A stretch of DNA of 8,202 nt from CAYGZC01 sp964354225 (GTDB lineage Bacteria > Bacteroidota > Ignavibacteria > UBA10030 > SZUA-254), in the NCBI GenBank assembly GCA_964354225.1, contig CAYGZC010000100.1:1-8202 (forward strand). Direction: 5' to 3'. Every line of letters starts with the position of its first letter. Position 1 is the first letter of the stretch. The translations under genes were made by a program, and so were the position numbers. This document shows, piece by piece, positions 1 through 7,580 of this stretch. The notes beneath the pieces were generated by a model. It saw only the letters and a list, made by a program, of their open reading frames with translations. It was not told the origin of the DNA and made no database searches.

Positions 1-1946
1 AATATTGAACATTCAGCTAATGATACTGCAAGTCCTCCATCACTCACATCATGCGCTGAATTAATTAATCCTTGATTAATAATTTCAAGACATAACATTT
101 GGAGATTATTTTCAACAATTAGATCCAGAGATGGTGAATCACCACAAACCATATTATGATGTATCTTTAAATATTCAGTGCCACCTATGTGACCATGCGT
201 CTCGCCAAGCACGATGATGACGTCACCGGGATTTTTAAAATCTGCTGATACAACTTTAGCACCATCATTTATTTCACCAATCATTCCGATCACAGGCGTT
301 GGATAGATTGCTCTATCAGGATTTTCATTGTAAAAACTAACATTACCTCCTGTGACAGGTGTCTTCAAAGCGCAACATGCGTCGGTAATTCCTCGGATTG
401 ATTCTTTAAACTGCCAGAATATTTCTGGTTTATATGGATTACCAAAATTCAGGCAATTTGTAACTGCCAATGGTTTAGCACCCACACATACAACATTTCT
501 CGCACACTCAGCTACTGCTATTTTCGCTCCTTGATACGGATTTAAATAAACATATCTCGGATTACAATCGGTTTTCATCGCTAATGCTTTATTCGTGCCT
601 TTTAACCGCACAACAGCGGCATCCCCTACTATCTCCACCATTGTATTTGTTCTAACCATCGTATCGTATTGTGTGTAAATCCACATCCGCGAACATATAT
701 TGGGTGACTGTAATAATTTTAATAAGCATTCATTGTAATCATCAGGTTCTTGAAGCGAAGTAATATCCAAATTTCGAATCCCACGGATATAATCTGGTTC
801 TTTAGCTTCACGGTAATAAACCGGAGCACCTCCACCGAGAACCAAACTCTCGGCTGGGACATCAGCAACTTGTTTACTTTGATAAAATATTTTTACCAGA
901 TTATCATTTGTTACTGTTCCAATTGCTCGACAATTCAGCTCCCATTTTTTGAATATCTTTTCCAATGCACCTTGATTCTCAGGAGTGGTTACAACGAGCA
1001 TCCTTTCCTGAGATTCGGACAGCATTATTTCGTAAGCAGTCATATTTTTCTCTCGCACCGGAACATCGTCAAGGTTAATGATCATTCCGCTTTTCCCACG
1101 AGCACTCATTTCAGATGTTGAACAAGTAATTCCAGCTGCACCCATATCTTGTATCCCAACAACAAGTCCGGCTTTAATTGCTTCAAGTGATGCCTCAAGT
1201 AATAACTTTTCGGTAAATGGGTCGCCAACCTGGACAGAGGTCCGCTTATTCTCAGATTCTTCAGAGATTTCTTCCGATGCAAACGTAGCTCCGTGTATTC
1301 CATCTCTTCCAGTCGATGAACCGACAATCATTACGATATTGCCTGCACCTTTTGCAACCGCTCTAGCAATCTCTGAATGCTTCACTATACCTACTGACAT
1401 TGCATTGACAATTGGGTTCTCATTATAGCAATCCTCAAAGTACACATCGCCGCCAACAGTCGGAACACCAAAACTATTTCCGTAATCCCCGATCCCCTTC
1501 ACAACGCCTTTCATCAAGTAGCGAGTTCTGGGATTATCGAGGTTTCCAAACCGCAATGAGTTTAATGCAGCAATTGGTCTTGCTCCCATTGTAAAAATAT
1601 CACGCATTATTCCACCAACACCAGTAGCAGCTCCTTGATATGGTTCTACTGCGGAAGGATGGTTATGACTTTCGATTTTAAATGCGACAGCGAGTCCATC
1701 ACCAATATCCACCAGGCCGGCATTCTCTTCCCCTGCTTCAACTAAAAGCCGCTCACCGGTGCGAGGTAACTTCTTAAGTTCGGCGATCGAATTCTTATAG
1801 CTGCAATGCTCACTCCACATTACACTGAAAATGCCGAGTTCAGTGTAATTCGGAACTCGCCCTAATATTTCAATAATCTGGTTGTATTCTTCGACAGTTA
1901 GACCATGCTTGAGAGCAAGTTCTATAGTCACTTCTGGTTCAATCAT
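1..1946 (-). CDS. purL: Phosphoribosylformylglycinamidine synthase subunit PurL (small type), 3' end outside window
   Basis: PurL is the ATP-dependent synthetase subunit that converts FGAR to FGAM in purine biosynthesis, in the cytoplasm. My translation from the ATG at 1946 gives 648 uninterrupted residues with no stop before the left edge. Family marks include SEHCSYK (residues 45-51, His47 being the conserved catalytic-region histidine), the ESHNHPSAVEPYQGAATGVGG block (92-112), VGGDVYFED (164-172), and second-half motifs such as NCLNFGNPYKPE (497-508), TGGNVSFYNE (532-541) and AHDVSDGGLA (631-640). The small PurL of Gram-positive and related bacteria is about 740 residues, so roughly 90-100 C-terminal residues are missing here. 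This form has no glutaminase domain and by family rule needs PurQ and PurS, which are not in the window. The start overlaps the upstream stop codon as ATGA, implying translational coupling. A weak AGAAG lies just upstream. Confidence 0.97.
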   Translation of the reverse strand, partial: MIEPEVTIELALKHGLTVEEYNQIIEILGRVPNYTELGIFSVMWSEHCSYKNSIAELKKLPRTGERLLVEAGEENAGLVDIGDGLAVAFKIESHNHPSAVEPYQGAATGVGGIMRDIFTMGARPIAALNSLRFGNLDNPRTRYLMKGVVKGIGDYGNSFGVPTVGGDVYFEDCYNENPIVNAMSVGIVKHSEIARAVAKGAGNIVMIVGSSTGRDGIHGATFASEEISEESENKRTSVQVGDPFTEKLLLEASLEAIKAGLVVGIQDMGAAGITCSTSEMSARGKSGMIINLDDVPVREKNMTAYEIMLSESQERMLVVTTPENQGALEKIFKKWELNCRAIGTVTNDNLVKIFYQSKQVADVPAESLVLGGGAPVYYREAKEPDYIRGIRNLDITSLQEPDDYNECLLKLLQSPNICSRMWIYTQYDTMVRTNTMVEIVGDAAVVRLKGTNKALAMKTDCNPRYVYLNPYQGAKIAVAECARNVVCVGAKPLAVTNCLNFGNPYKPEIFWQFKESIRGITDACCALKTPVTGGNVSFYNENPDRAIYPTPVIGMIGEINDGAKVVSADFKNPGDVIIVLGETHGHIGGTEYLKIHHNMVCGDSPSLDLIVENNLQMLCLEIINQGLINSAHDVSDGGLAVSLAECSI

Positions 1947-2476
1947 TTAACTTCTTTTATTAAATCTTCAACAAAAGGTTCAATTATAATTAACGTTTGG
2001 TCCTTCTCCACCGAGCTATTTAGTTTTACCTCGATACTTTTCACTCTTCCCCGAACGATGGAACGTATTTCATTTTCCATTTTCATTGCTTCCAATATTA
2101 TTAAACCTCCACCCTTTTCAATCAGTTCTCCTTGGGTCACCTCGATTGTTTTGACCAATCCAGGCATCGGTGCTTTGACATTTACTGTTTCCAATATTGA
2201 GGATGAAAACTTCTTGAACTGTGAAAGTAACTGCGACCTTGAATCTTCAACTTTTACTTTGAATACATGATGCTGTATCCATAATTCGAAATCGGTTTCA
2301 GAAATTTTCTTACATAACACATTAAAATATTTGCTACTAACTTTTATCTGACTGAGTTCAGTGTCCGAAATTACCGATTGATAATCAATGCGTTCTCCAT
2401 TGATGATCATATAATCGGGCGAGGTTGTTACGATGTTCAAAGTCTCACCCTCAGTTATAACATTGTATTGTTTCAT
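1943..2476 (-). CDS. Biotin carboxyl carrier protein of an acyl-CoA carboxylase, with BT-like N-terminal domain
   Basis: This is the carrier subunit of a biotin-dependent carboxylase: biotin on its lysine takes CO2 from the biotin carboxylase encoded just upstream and delivers it to a carboxyltransferase. From the ATG at 2476 it has 177 residues. The C-terminal biotinyl domain (about residues 100-167) contains APMPG (102-106) and EAMKMEN (129-135), so Lys132 is the expected biotinylated residue. Residues 1-95 are not a low-complexity linker as in E. coli AccB. They end in a segment (WIQHHVFKVKVEDSRSQLL) resembling the BT region before the carrier domain in propionyl-CoA carboxylase alpha chains. 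An in-frame ATG at 2515 would add 13 residues and overlap the carboxylase gene by 34 nt. I prefer 2476 because it begins 5 nt after that gene's stop and the extra residues lie wholly opposite the neighbour's coding end. Neither start has a strong Shine-Dalgarno site. The gene ends in an ATGA overlap with purL. Confidence 0.93.
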   Translation of the reverse strand: MKQYNVITEGETLNIVTTSPDYMIINGERIDYQSVISDTELSQIKVSSKYFNVLCKKISETDFELWIQHHVFKVKVEDSRSQLLSQFKKFSSSILETVNVKAPMPGLVKTIEVTQGELIEKGGGLIILEAMKMENEIRSIVRGRVKSIEVKLNSSVEKDQTLIIIEPFVEDLIKEVK

Positions 2477-2481
2477 ATATT

Positions 2482-3978
2482 CTATCTCAAATATTCGATT
2501 GCTTTTCCTCGCCATTTACTCTTAATATCATCGTTTTTTAAAGGCATCGATGAAGCCGGGAGCATCTTATTTTGTAGAATCGCTGCAATGGCTCCAACTT
2601 TCAAGATTTGATCGGGTGTTCGGGCAATATCTTCCGGCTTGAAATATCTATGTAAAAAATTTGTATCGAAATTACCATTAACAAATTTAGGATGATTCAT
2701 GACCCACGAGCATAGTGATAAATTATTTCGCACTCCAAAAATCTCATAGCTACTCAAGGCACCCCTCATCCTTTCAAGCGCTTCGTGACGCGTTTTTGCC
2801 CAAACAATGAGCTTTGAAATAAGGGGATCGTAATATGAACTGATATCATTCCCTTCCTCTATACCACGATCTTCCCTGATTCCCAATCCCATCGGAGACT
2901 TAAGTGAAACTATCTTACCGACCGAAGGGTAGAAATTGTTAGACGGGTCTTCTGCATAAACTCTGCACTCAATCGAATGTCCATTGAATACAACATCCCC
3001 TTGGTTAATCGAAAGTGGATTCCCTTCCGCAATTCCGATTTGCTCCCGAACAATATCCAAACCCACACGCATCTCAGTTACAGGATGTTCAACTTGAAGC
3101 CGTGTGTTCATTTCAAGGAAATAAAAATTTCTACTCTGATCGAATATGAATTCAATTGTTCCAGCATTGTTGTATCCGCTTGCTCTGATGAGTGTAGTTG
3201 CAGCTTTAGTTAATCGTTCTCTAATTTCTGAGGTCACGATAGTTGAAGGTGATTCTTCAATTATTTTCTGATGCCTTCTCTGGATCGAACACTCTCGCTC
3301 TCCAAGGTGAATGACGTTCCCTTGATTATCAGCTAAGATTTGTACTTCAATATGTCGTGGATTTTGTATGTATTTTTCGATATATATTCTGCCATCATTG
3401 AATGCTGATTTTGCTTCTGATTGACTTGATCGAAAGGATGAGGCTAACTCTGATTCCGAGTTAACTATCCGCATACCCTTTCCACCTCCCCCCCCTACTG
3501 CTTTAAGTAAAATTGGATAAGTAACTTTAAGGGCAGAATTTATTGCTTCTTCAATTGAAGTTAAAGGTTCGGTTGTTCCAGGTACAATTGGAACACTAAT
3601 TGATGATGCAAGTTTGCGAGCCGCTGTTTTATCACCCATCAATCGTATGGATTTTGCACTCGGTCCGATGAAAATCAGTCCACTCTTCTCTACTAATTCA
3701 ACGAAAATTGGATTTTCAGATAGAAATCCGTAACCGGGATGAATCGCATCCGATTTTGTTTCTTTGGCAATTTTAATAATTTTTTCTTGATTTAGGTAAC
3801 TTTCACGAGCAGGAGCAGGCCCTAGGAGATAAACTTCATCTGCCATTAGGACATGCAGTGCATTATGATCAATCTCAGAGTAAACGGCAACGGTCTGGAT
3901 TCCCATTTCTTTGCACGTCTTGATGACACGGATTGCAATTTCCCCTCTGTTGGCGATAAGTATTTTTTTTATTTTCAT
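2482..3978 (-). CDS. accC: Biotin carboxylase subunit of an acetyl-/propionyl-CoA-type carboxylase
   Basis: This subunit carries out the ATP- and bicarbonate-dependent carboxylation of biotin on the carrier protein. The 498 residues show the whole biotin carboxylase fold: N-terminal domain starting KKILIANRGEIA (4-15), ATP-grasp ligands Lys117 and Lys159, the glycine-rich lid GGGGGKGMR (162-170), RHIEVQ (208-213), RRHQK (234-238), the EMNTRLQVEHPVTE catalytic block (289-302) and ECRVYAEDP (337-345) with Arg339. All expected catalytic residues are present. E. coli AccC is 449 residues. The extra C-terminal stretch of about 50 residues is more like the carboxylase subunits of propionyl- or other acyl-CoA carboxylases that have a separate carrier, so the true substrate could be propionyl-CoA or another acyl-CoA. 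No carboxyltransferase gene is in the window. The start lies 9 nt after the mutS2 stop with no visible Shine-Dalgarno site, which suggests coupled translation. The symbol accC is by family only. Confidence 0.95.
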   Translation of the reverse strand: MKIKKILIANRGEIAIRVIKTCKEMGIQTVAVYSEIDHNALHVLMADEVYLLGPAPARESYLNQEKIIKIAKETKSDAIHPGYGFLSENPIFVELVEKSGLIFIGPSAKSIRLMGDKTAARKLASSISVPIVPGTTEPLTSIEEAINSALKVTYPILLKAVGGGGGKGMRIVNSESELASSFRSSQSEAKSAFNDGRIYIEKYIQNPRHIEVQILADNQGNVIHLGERECSIQRRHQKIIEESPSTIVTSEIRERLTKAATTLIRASGYNNAGTIEFIFDQSRNFYFLEMNTRLQVEHPVTEMRVGLDIVREQIGIAEGNPLSINQGDVVFNGHSIECRVYAEDPSNNFYPSVGKIVSLKSPMGLGIREDRGIEEGNDISSYYDPLISKLIVWAKTRHEALERMRGALSSYEIFGVRNNLSLCSWVMNHPKFVNGNFDTNFLHRYFKPEDIARTPDQILKVGAIAAILQNKMLPASSMPLKNDDIKSKWRGKAIEYLR

Positions 3979-3987
3979 ATTAAATAA

Positions 3988-6339
3988 TCACACTAATTCT
4001 ACGACTGTAACTCCTGTCCCTCCTTCGTTCCATTCACCTAATCTAAAGGATTTAATGGAAGAATTATTTTTTAGATATTCTGTGATCTTTTTTCTTAATG
4101 CACCAGTACCTTTACCATGAATGATGTCTATCCGATGGAGTCCTGATATAATCGCTTGATCAATAAATTTATCAACTTCTGCGATTGCTTCATCTCCGTA
4201 CATGCCACGTAAATCAATTTCTTTTTTGATTTCAATTGTTAAAGGATATGGCATATCAACCGATTTTGTGGCATATGTTTTTTTCTGCTCAACAAGTTCA
4301 AGATCTCTTCGATGAACTTTCATTCTGACATCACCGATAATGACAATGGAATAATTTTCATCGATTTTTAAAGCTATTTCACCTGTTGTGTTGCTTTGCT
4401 TGATACGAACATTATCACCGATTTGAAATTCATTTATAACAGGAGCAGGTTGAATTTCTTCAAGCATCTGTTCGAATTCACGACTAACTTGATTAATCTC
4501 CTCCTTCGCTTTTTTAATGACTTGTCTTTCGGCAGAGGATTCTTTTATTTCACGCACTGATTGTTCGATAATGGTATTTGCCTTTGAGACGATATGTTTT
4601 GCTTCATCAATCGCTCGAAGTTTAATAATTTTAAGTTCTTTTTCAAGCGAGGTTACTTTGTTCTTATAAACGATATTCAAGCTATCAAGTTTTGTTTTTT
4701 CTGCATTCACATTCTCCAAGCTTACTTTTAGTTCTTGGGAATGTCGCTCAAGATCGATTATAAGATTTTCAAGTTTGTTGGCTTCATCCCCGATTATTTC
4801 TCTTGATCTTTGTATAACGTCAGAGGGCAGATTCATACGGTTAGCCATCTCAAATGCGTAGCTGCTCCCAGGGATTCCTAAGCGAAAGCGATAAGTGGGT
4901 TGTAATGTTTTTTGACAGAATTCCATCGCTGCGTTACACACATAGGGAGTTTCGAATGCAAAAGCTTTCAAAGAACCGTGATGAGTTGTGGCTATGTTCA
5001 AGGAACCAATCTTAGTGAAGCACTCAAGAATTGCTGCCGCAAGCGATGCACCTTCATGAGGATCAGTTCCCGAACCAATCTCATCGAGCAATATAAGACT
5101 TGCAGAATTTGCGTTCTCAAGAATTAACTTTAAATTTTTCAAATGAGAGCTAAAACTGCTAAGGTCATTCTCGATAGATTGTTCATCCCCCATATCAACG
5201 AAAATATCTGAGAAAATTTTCAGCTCACTTTCCGGTGAGGCAGGAATATGGCATCCAGATTGCGCAAGGAGGGTCAATAAACCGACTGTTTTCATAGCTA
5301 CGCTTTTACCCCCAGCATTCGGTCCTGTAATGACGATTGTTTTTATGTTTTCAGGTATTTCCATGTTTAACGGAACAACATCCCTCTTTCCATGCTTTTG
5401 AATGAGAATAGGATGAAAAGCGTTGTGCAATATGAATGTTCCATCCATCTTTAGTTTGGGTTCCGACCCTATCACTTCGATTGAATATTTTGCCTTCGAT
5501 TGAATGAAATCGATTTCTGATAATATCTGAATGTTTGCTAAAATATCATCTTTAACATCACGAACTTGTCTTGTTAACTCTTTAAGAATTTTCTCAACTT
5601 CCTGCTGTTCTTGTATATGTAGCGTGCGAATTTCGTTATTAAGTTCAAGTGTTATCGATGGTTCAATGTAGACAGTCGCACCACTTGAAGATACGCTATG
5701 TATAAAACCTGGGACATGATTCTTATGTTCAATCTTTATCGGAATAACCATCCGACCTTCACGTGTAGTGATGATTTCTTCTTGAGTCCATTCTTTACCT
5801 GCAATTGATTTTAAAATAGATTCCAGACTTTTCTTGAGCGAACGACTTTTATCAATAATTTGATTCCTGATATCAGACAATTCTCTGCTTGCTTTATCTC
5901 GAACTTTTCCATCTTCATCAATCGCCTTATTAATATTATATTCAAGAATTTTCTCTATATGAATAGACTTAACTCTTGTGAATAATAACGGATAAGTCTT
6001 TGATCTTCGAGAGAAATAGACATGGGTCATCATGGATGTTTTTAAGATACTTCCTATCTTCTGAAGATCATCCGCGGAGAGGATATAATTTTCGATTGCG
6101 GATCTATGAAGACTTGTTCGGATATCAAAAATATTATCAAGAGGAAGTGGATCATCAGACTCGAGTAATTGTTTCATCTCTGAGACTAATGATAAGTTAA
6201 GTTTGATTTCTTGAAGATCGGTAGATGGCTCTAGATGTCCAACATGCTCCCGTCCTAAATCAGAAATGGAATATCTCTGGATATATTTTTTTACTTTATC
6301 AAATTCGAGTTTCTCGAAGGAATTCAACAAATCACGCAT
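3988..6339 (-). CDS. mutS2: MutS2 ATPase with C-terminal Smr domain
   Basis: This is a MutS2-family DNA- and ribosome-interacting ATPase. The family is linked to suppression of homologous recombination and, in Bacillus, to splitting of collided ribosomes. It does not belong to canonical mismatch repair. From the ATG at 6339 it has 783 residues, close to the 785 of the B. subtilis protein. Seen in order: a MutS core/lever region (about 1-290); Walker A GPNAGGKS (339-346); DEQSIENDLSSFSSHL (385-400); Walker B LILLDEIGSGTDP (415-427); TTHHGSLKAF (451-460); a long charged coiled coil (about 510-635); a KOW-like segment FQIGDNVRIKQ (638-648); and a complete Smr domain (about 708-783) with DLRG (709-712) and HGKGTGALR (741-749). 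The LDLR-type motif of Smr nucleases reads IDLR here. An in-frame GTG at 6369 would add 10 residues and overlap cvpA by 17 nt. I reject it because the ATG has GAAGAG 5 nt upstream and family members begin at about this point. Confidence 0.97.
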   Translation of the reverse strand: MRDLLNSFEKLEFDKVKKYIQRYSISDLGREHVGHLEPSTDLQEIKLNLSLVSEMKQLLESDDPLPLDNIFDIRTSLHRSAIENYILSADDLQKIGSILKTSMMTHVYFSRRSKTYPLLFTRVKSIHIEKILEYNINKAIDEDGKVRDKASRELSDIRNQIIDKSRSLKKSLESILKSIAGKEWTQEEIITTREGRMVIPIKIEHKNHVPGFIHSVSSSGATVYIEPSITLELNNEIRTLHIQEQQEVEKILKELTRQVRDVKDDILANIQILSEIDFIQSKAKYSIEVIGSEPKLKMDGTFILHNAFHPILIQKHGKRDVVPLNMEIPENIKTIVITGPNAGGKSVAMKTVGLLTLLAQSGCHIPASPESELKIFSDIFVDMGDEQSIENDLSSFSSHLKNLKLILENANSASLILLDEIGSGTDPHEGASLAAAILECFTKIGSLNIATTHHGSLKAFAFETPYVCNAAMEFCQKTLQPTYRFRLGIPGSSYAFEMANRMNLPSDVIQRSREIIGDEANKLENLIIDLERHSQELKVSLENVNAEKTKLDSLNIVYKNKVTSLEKELKIIKLRAIDEAKHIVSKANTIIEQSVREIKESSAERQVIKKAKEEINQVSREFEQMLEEIQPAPVINEFQIGDNVRIKQSNTTGEIALKIDENYSIVIIGDVRMKVHRRDLELVEQKKTYATKSVDMPYPLTIEIKKEIDLRGMYGDEAIAEVDKFIDQAIISGLHRIDIIHGKGTGALRKKITEYLKNNSSIKSFRLGEWNEGGTGVTVVELV

Positions 6340-6352
6340 GCACGCTCTTCGG

Positions 6353-6883
6353 TTATGGTGTTCTAACACTTTTGATCACATCTCTAATTTCATCGAAAAA
6401 CATTTTTGAGTCAGGCATCCATTTAGTCGTGTAATCAAATACTTTAGGTGCAATTGGAAAAACTTCGTCGTACAACAGTGACTCTATTTTTGTTTCCTCC
6501 GTAGGGAGATCAAATAAATTAAACATAACAAGAATCAGACTAACAGCAATGGCACCTTGAACCGCTCCCAAGAGACCCCCGGCGATTCTTGACCACGCTT
6601 TTATCGCGTCACCACTACTTTGACCAAACCATCGATAAAGTAGATTGACCAAGATTACAATCAAGATAAAAATTGTAAAAAAAGCTAATATAATGGCAGC
6701 TTCTTTTGAAAAACTAAGCCATTCAATTAAAACTTCAGAAAATGCCGTCACGAATTTAGTTGCACAAATCAAGCCACCCAAAAATCCGAAGATTCCAAAG
6801 ATTTTCTTCATCAATCCATCTCGCGTGCCAAGAATGATAAAGACGATGACCCCGAGTACAATCAATATATCTGTAATATTCAT
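6353..6883 (-). CDS. cvpA: CvpA-family integral membrane protein
   Basis: This 176-residue inner-membrane protein belongs to the CvpA (colicin V production) family. Its biochemical role is not settled; enteric homologues affect colicin V export and envelope stress tolerance. Four hydrophobic segments are visible at about residues 4-20, 28-48, 62-84 and 100-124. The family-typical charged turn after the first helix (GTRDGLMKKIFG, 19-30) and the SRIAGGLLGAVQGAI stretch (98-112) entering the last helix are present. The acidic and aromatic C-terminal tail (125-176) has no hydrophobic helix and is probably soluble. The start is 4 nt after the yqeY stop, with AGGG (6894-6897) 10 nt upstream of the ATG. 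mutS2 follows after 13 nt. A cvpA homologue near mutS2 is also known in Bacillus (yshB-polX-mutSB), which supports the family call. No signal peptide separate from the first helix is seen. Confidence 0.9.
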   Translation of the reverse strand: MNITDILIVLGVIVFIILGTRDGLMKKIFGIFGFLGGLICATKFVTAFSEVLIEWLSFSKEAAIILAFFTIFILIVILVNLLYRWFGQSSGDAIKAWSRIAGGLLGAVQGAIAVSLILVMFNLFDLPTEETKIESLLYDEVFPIAPKVFDYTTKWMPDSKMFFDEIRDVIKSVRTP

Positions 6884-6887
6884 ACGC

Positions 6888-7340
6888 TTAATTCCCTAAT
6901 AGTTTTTTCACTGTTTCTTGGACGAGTTTACCGTCTGCTTTTCCTTTAAGTTCTTTCATTACGTTAGGCATTACTTTTCCGAAATCCTTTGCCCCTACAA
7001 CTCCTATCTCATTAATTTTATTTCTGACAATTTCTTCTATCTCTTCCAAAGCAAGTTGTTTGGGTAAATATTCTTGAATAATCCCAAGCTCTTTCTCTTC
7101 CTGATCAGCTAAGTCATTTCTACCAGCATTGCGAAAAATTTCTATCGATTCCTTTCTCTTCTTTGCAGCAGATATGAGAACAGATATTTCGTCTTCATTA
7201 GACATCCCACCGGTTGGTCGTTTCTCAACCTGCTTTTCTAAAAAACCAGCTTTGATTGTACGCAGCGTTTCTAACCGCAATTTATCTCTTGATTTCATTG
7301 CCACTTTTAAATCTTCTGATATCTTGTCTATTAATGTCAT
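6888..7340 (-). CDS. yqeY: GatB/YqeY domain protein
   Basis: This 150-residue cytoplasmic protein of the YqeY family consists essentially of the helical domain shared with the tail of GatB, the tRNA-dependent amidotransferase subunit. The free-standing protein has no firmly assigned function; tRNA or translation-related roles are inferred from the domain. The family pattern is clear throughout: an N-terminal helix with LRLETLRTIKAG (21-32), a basic helix SAAKKRKESIEIF (57-69), EEKELGIIQEYLPKQL (81-96), DFGKVMPNVM (119-128) and GKADGKLV (133-140). The length matches the usual 147-150 residues. It is the first gene of the minus-strand run, directly behind a consensus promoter, with AAGG (7351-7354) 10 nt upstream of its ATG. 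In many bacteria yqeY follows rpsU; here no ribosomal protein gene is adjacent, and the gene upstream is divergent. Confidence 0.95.
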   Translation of the reverse strand: MTLIDKISEDLKVAMKSRDKLRLETLRTIKAGFLEKQVEKRPTGGMSNEDEISVLISAAKKRKESIEIFRNAGRNDLADQEEKELGIIQEYLPKQLALEEIEEIVRNKINEIGVVGAKDFGKVMPNVMKELKGKADGKLVQETVKKLLGN

Positions 7341-7362
7341 AATCTAATTACCTTGTGAAAGG

Positions 7363-7391
7363 AATATATGATTTTGATAAATGATTGTCAA
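7363..7391 (-). promoter_or_regulatory. Sigma-70-type promoter for the yqeY-cvpA-mutS2-accC-BCCP-purL run
   Basis: Reading the minus strand, the -35 element is a perfect TTGACA (7391-7386). A 17-nt spacer follows, then the -10 element TATATT (7368-7363), a 5 of 6 match to TATAAT. A start at A7356, the seventh base after the -10, would give a leader of about 16 nt containing AAGG (7354-7351) in ribosome-binding position before the yqeY ATG. Element quality, spacing and distance all agree, so this is the best regulatory call in the window. It is a consensus match, not a measured start site. Confidence 0.75.
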
Positions 7392-7413
7392 TAAGATATT
7401 GATATTAATCATT
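7380..7413. repeat. AT-rich inverted repeat over the -35 region, possible operator
   Basis: An inner inverted repeat pairs TCAATA (7388-7393) with TATTGA (7397-7402) around a 3-nt centre. A wider pair, AATGATT (7380-7386) and AATCATT (7407-7413), flanks it, although the two symmetries are offset by about 1.5 nt. The inner left arm covers part of the -35 hexamer (7386-7391) of the yqeY promoter, where a repressor could act. In AT-rich DNA such palindromes arise by chance fairly often, so the operator role is only a suggestion. Confidence 0.25.
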
Positions 7414-7568
7414 ATGAATGGTACATTCTCGACATTCACACTTTAGAGAAGAATCGGGAAAGGTAAACCAATTTATAAAGCTGCTATCCTCTACTTTTTC
7501 TTTGCTTGCACCCTTTTTACTTTTATTGCATCATACTGTGAGGACGTACTAAATATTTATTATTTTTT

Positions 7569-7573
7569 GGAGA
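7569..7573 (+). promoter_or_regulatory. Ribosome binding site of the thioredoxin gene
   Basis: GGAGA lies 7 nt before the ATG at 7581. It is the clearest Shine-Dalgarno site in the window and fixes the thioredoxin start. No convincing -35/-10 pair was found for this gene in 7421-7568: a CATACT at 7532-7537 is a possible -10 but lacks a well-spaced -35. The divergent gap 7341-7580 shows no RNA gene, and no ORF in it beyond about 10 codons was noticed. Confidence 0.7.
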
Positions 7574-7580
7574 ATCAAAA

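Noticed and set aside
1106..1327. Minus-strand 73-codon ORF inside purL
   Set aside because: It is in a different frame from the intact PurL reading frame and its product looks like nothing recognisable.
352..2270. Plus-strand ORFs of 60-123 codons opposite purL and the carrier gene
   Set aside because: They lie opposite clearly recognisable coding sequence, have no family features, and overlap one another in different frames.
6337..6369. GTG at 6369 as the mutS2 start
   Set aside because: It would add 10 residues not expected for the family and overlap cvpA; the ATG at 6339 has a better-placed GAAGAG.
7502..7537. Plus-strand promoter TTGCTT or TTGCAC with CATACT before the thioredoxin gene
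   Set aside because: The -35 matches are poor and the spacing (20 nt or more) is outside the normal range; no reliable call is possible.
7341..7580. Riboswitch, small RNA or extra small gene in the divergent gap
   Set aside because: No conserved motif, strong GC-rich hairpin, terminator or ORF longer than about 10 codons was noticed on either strand.
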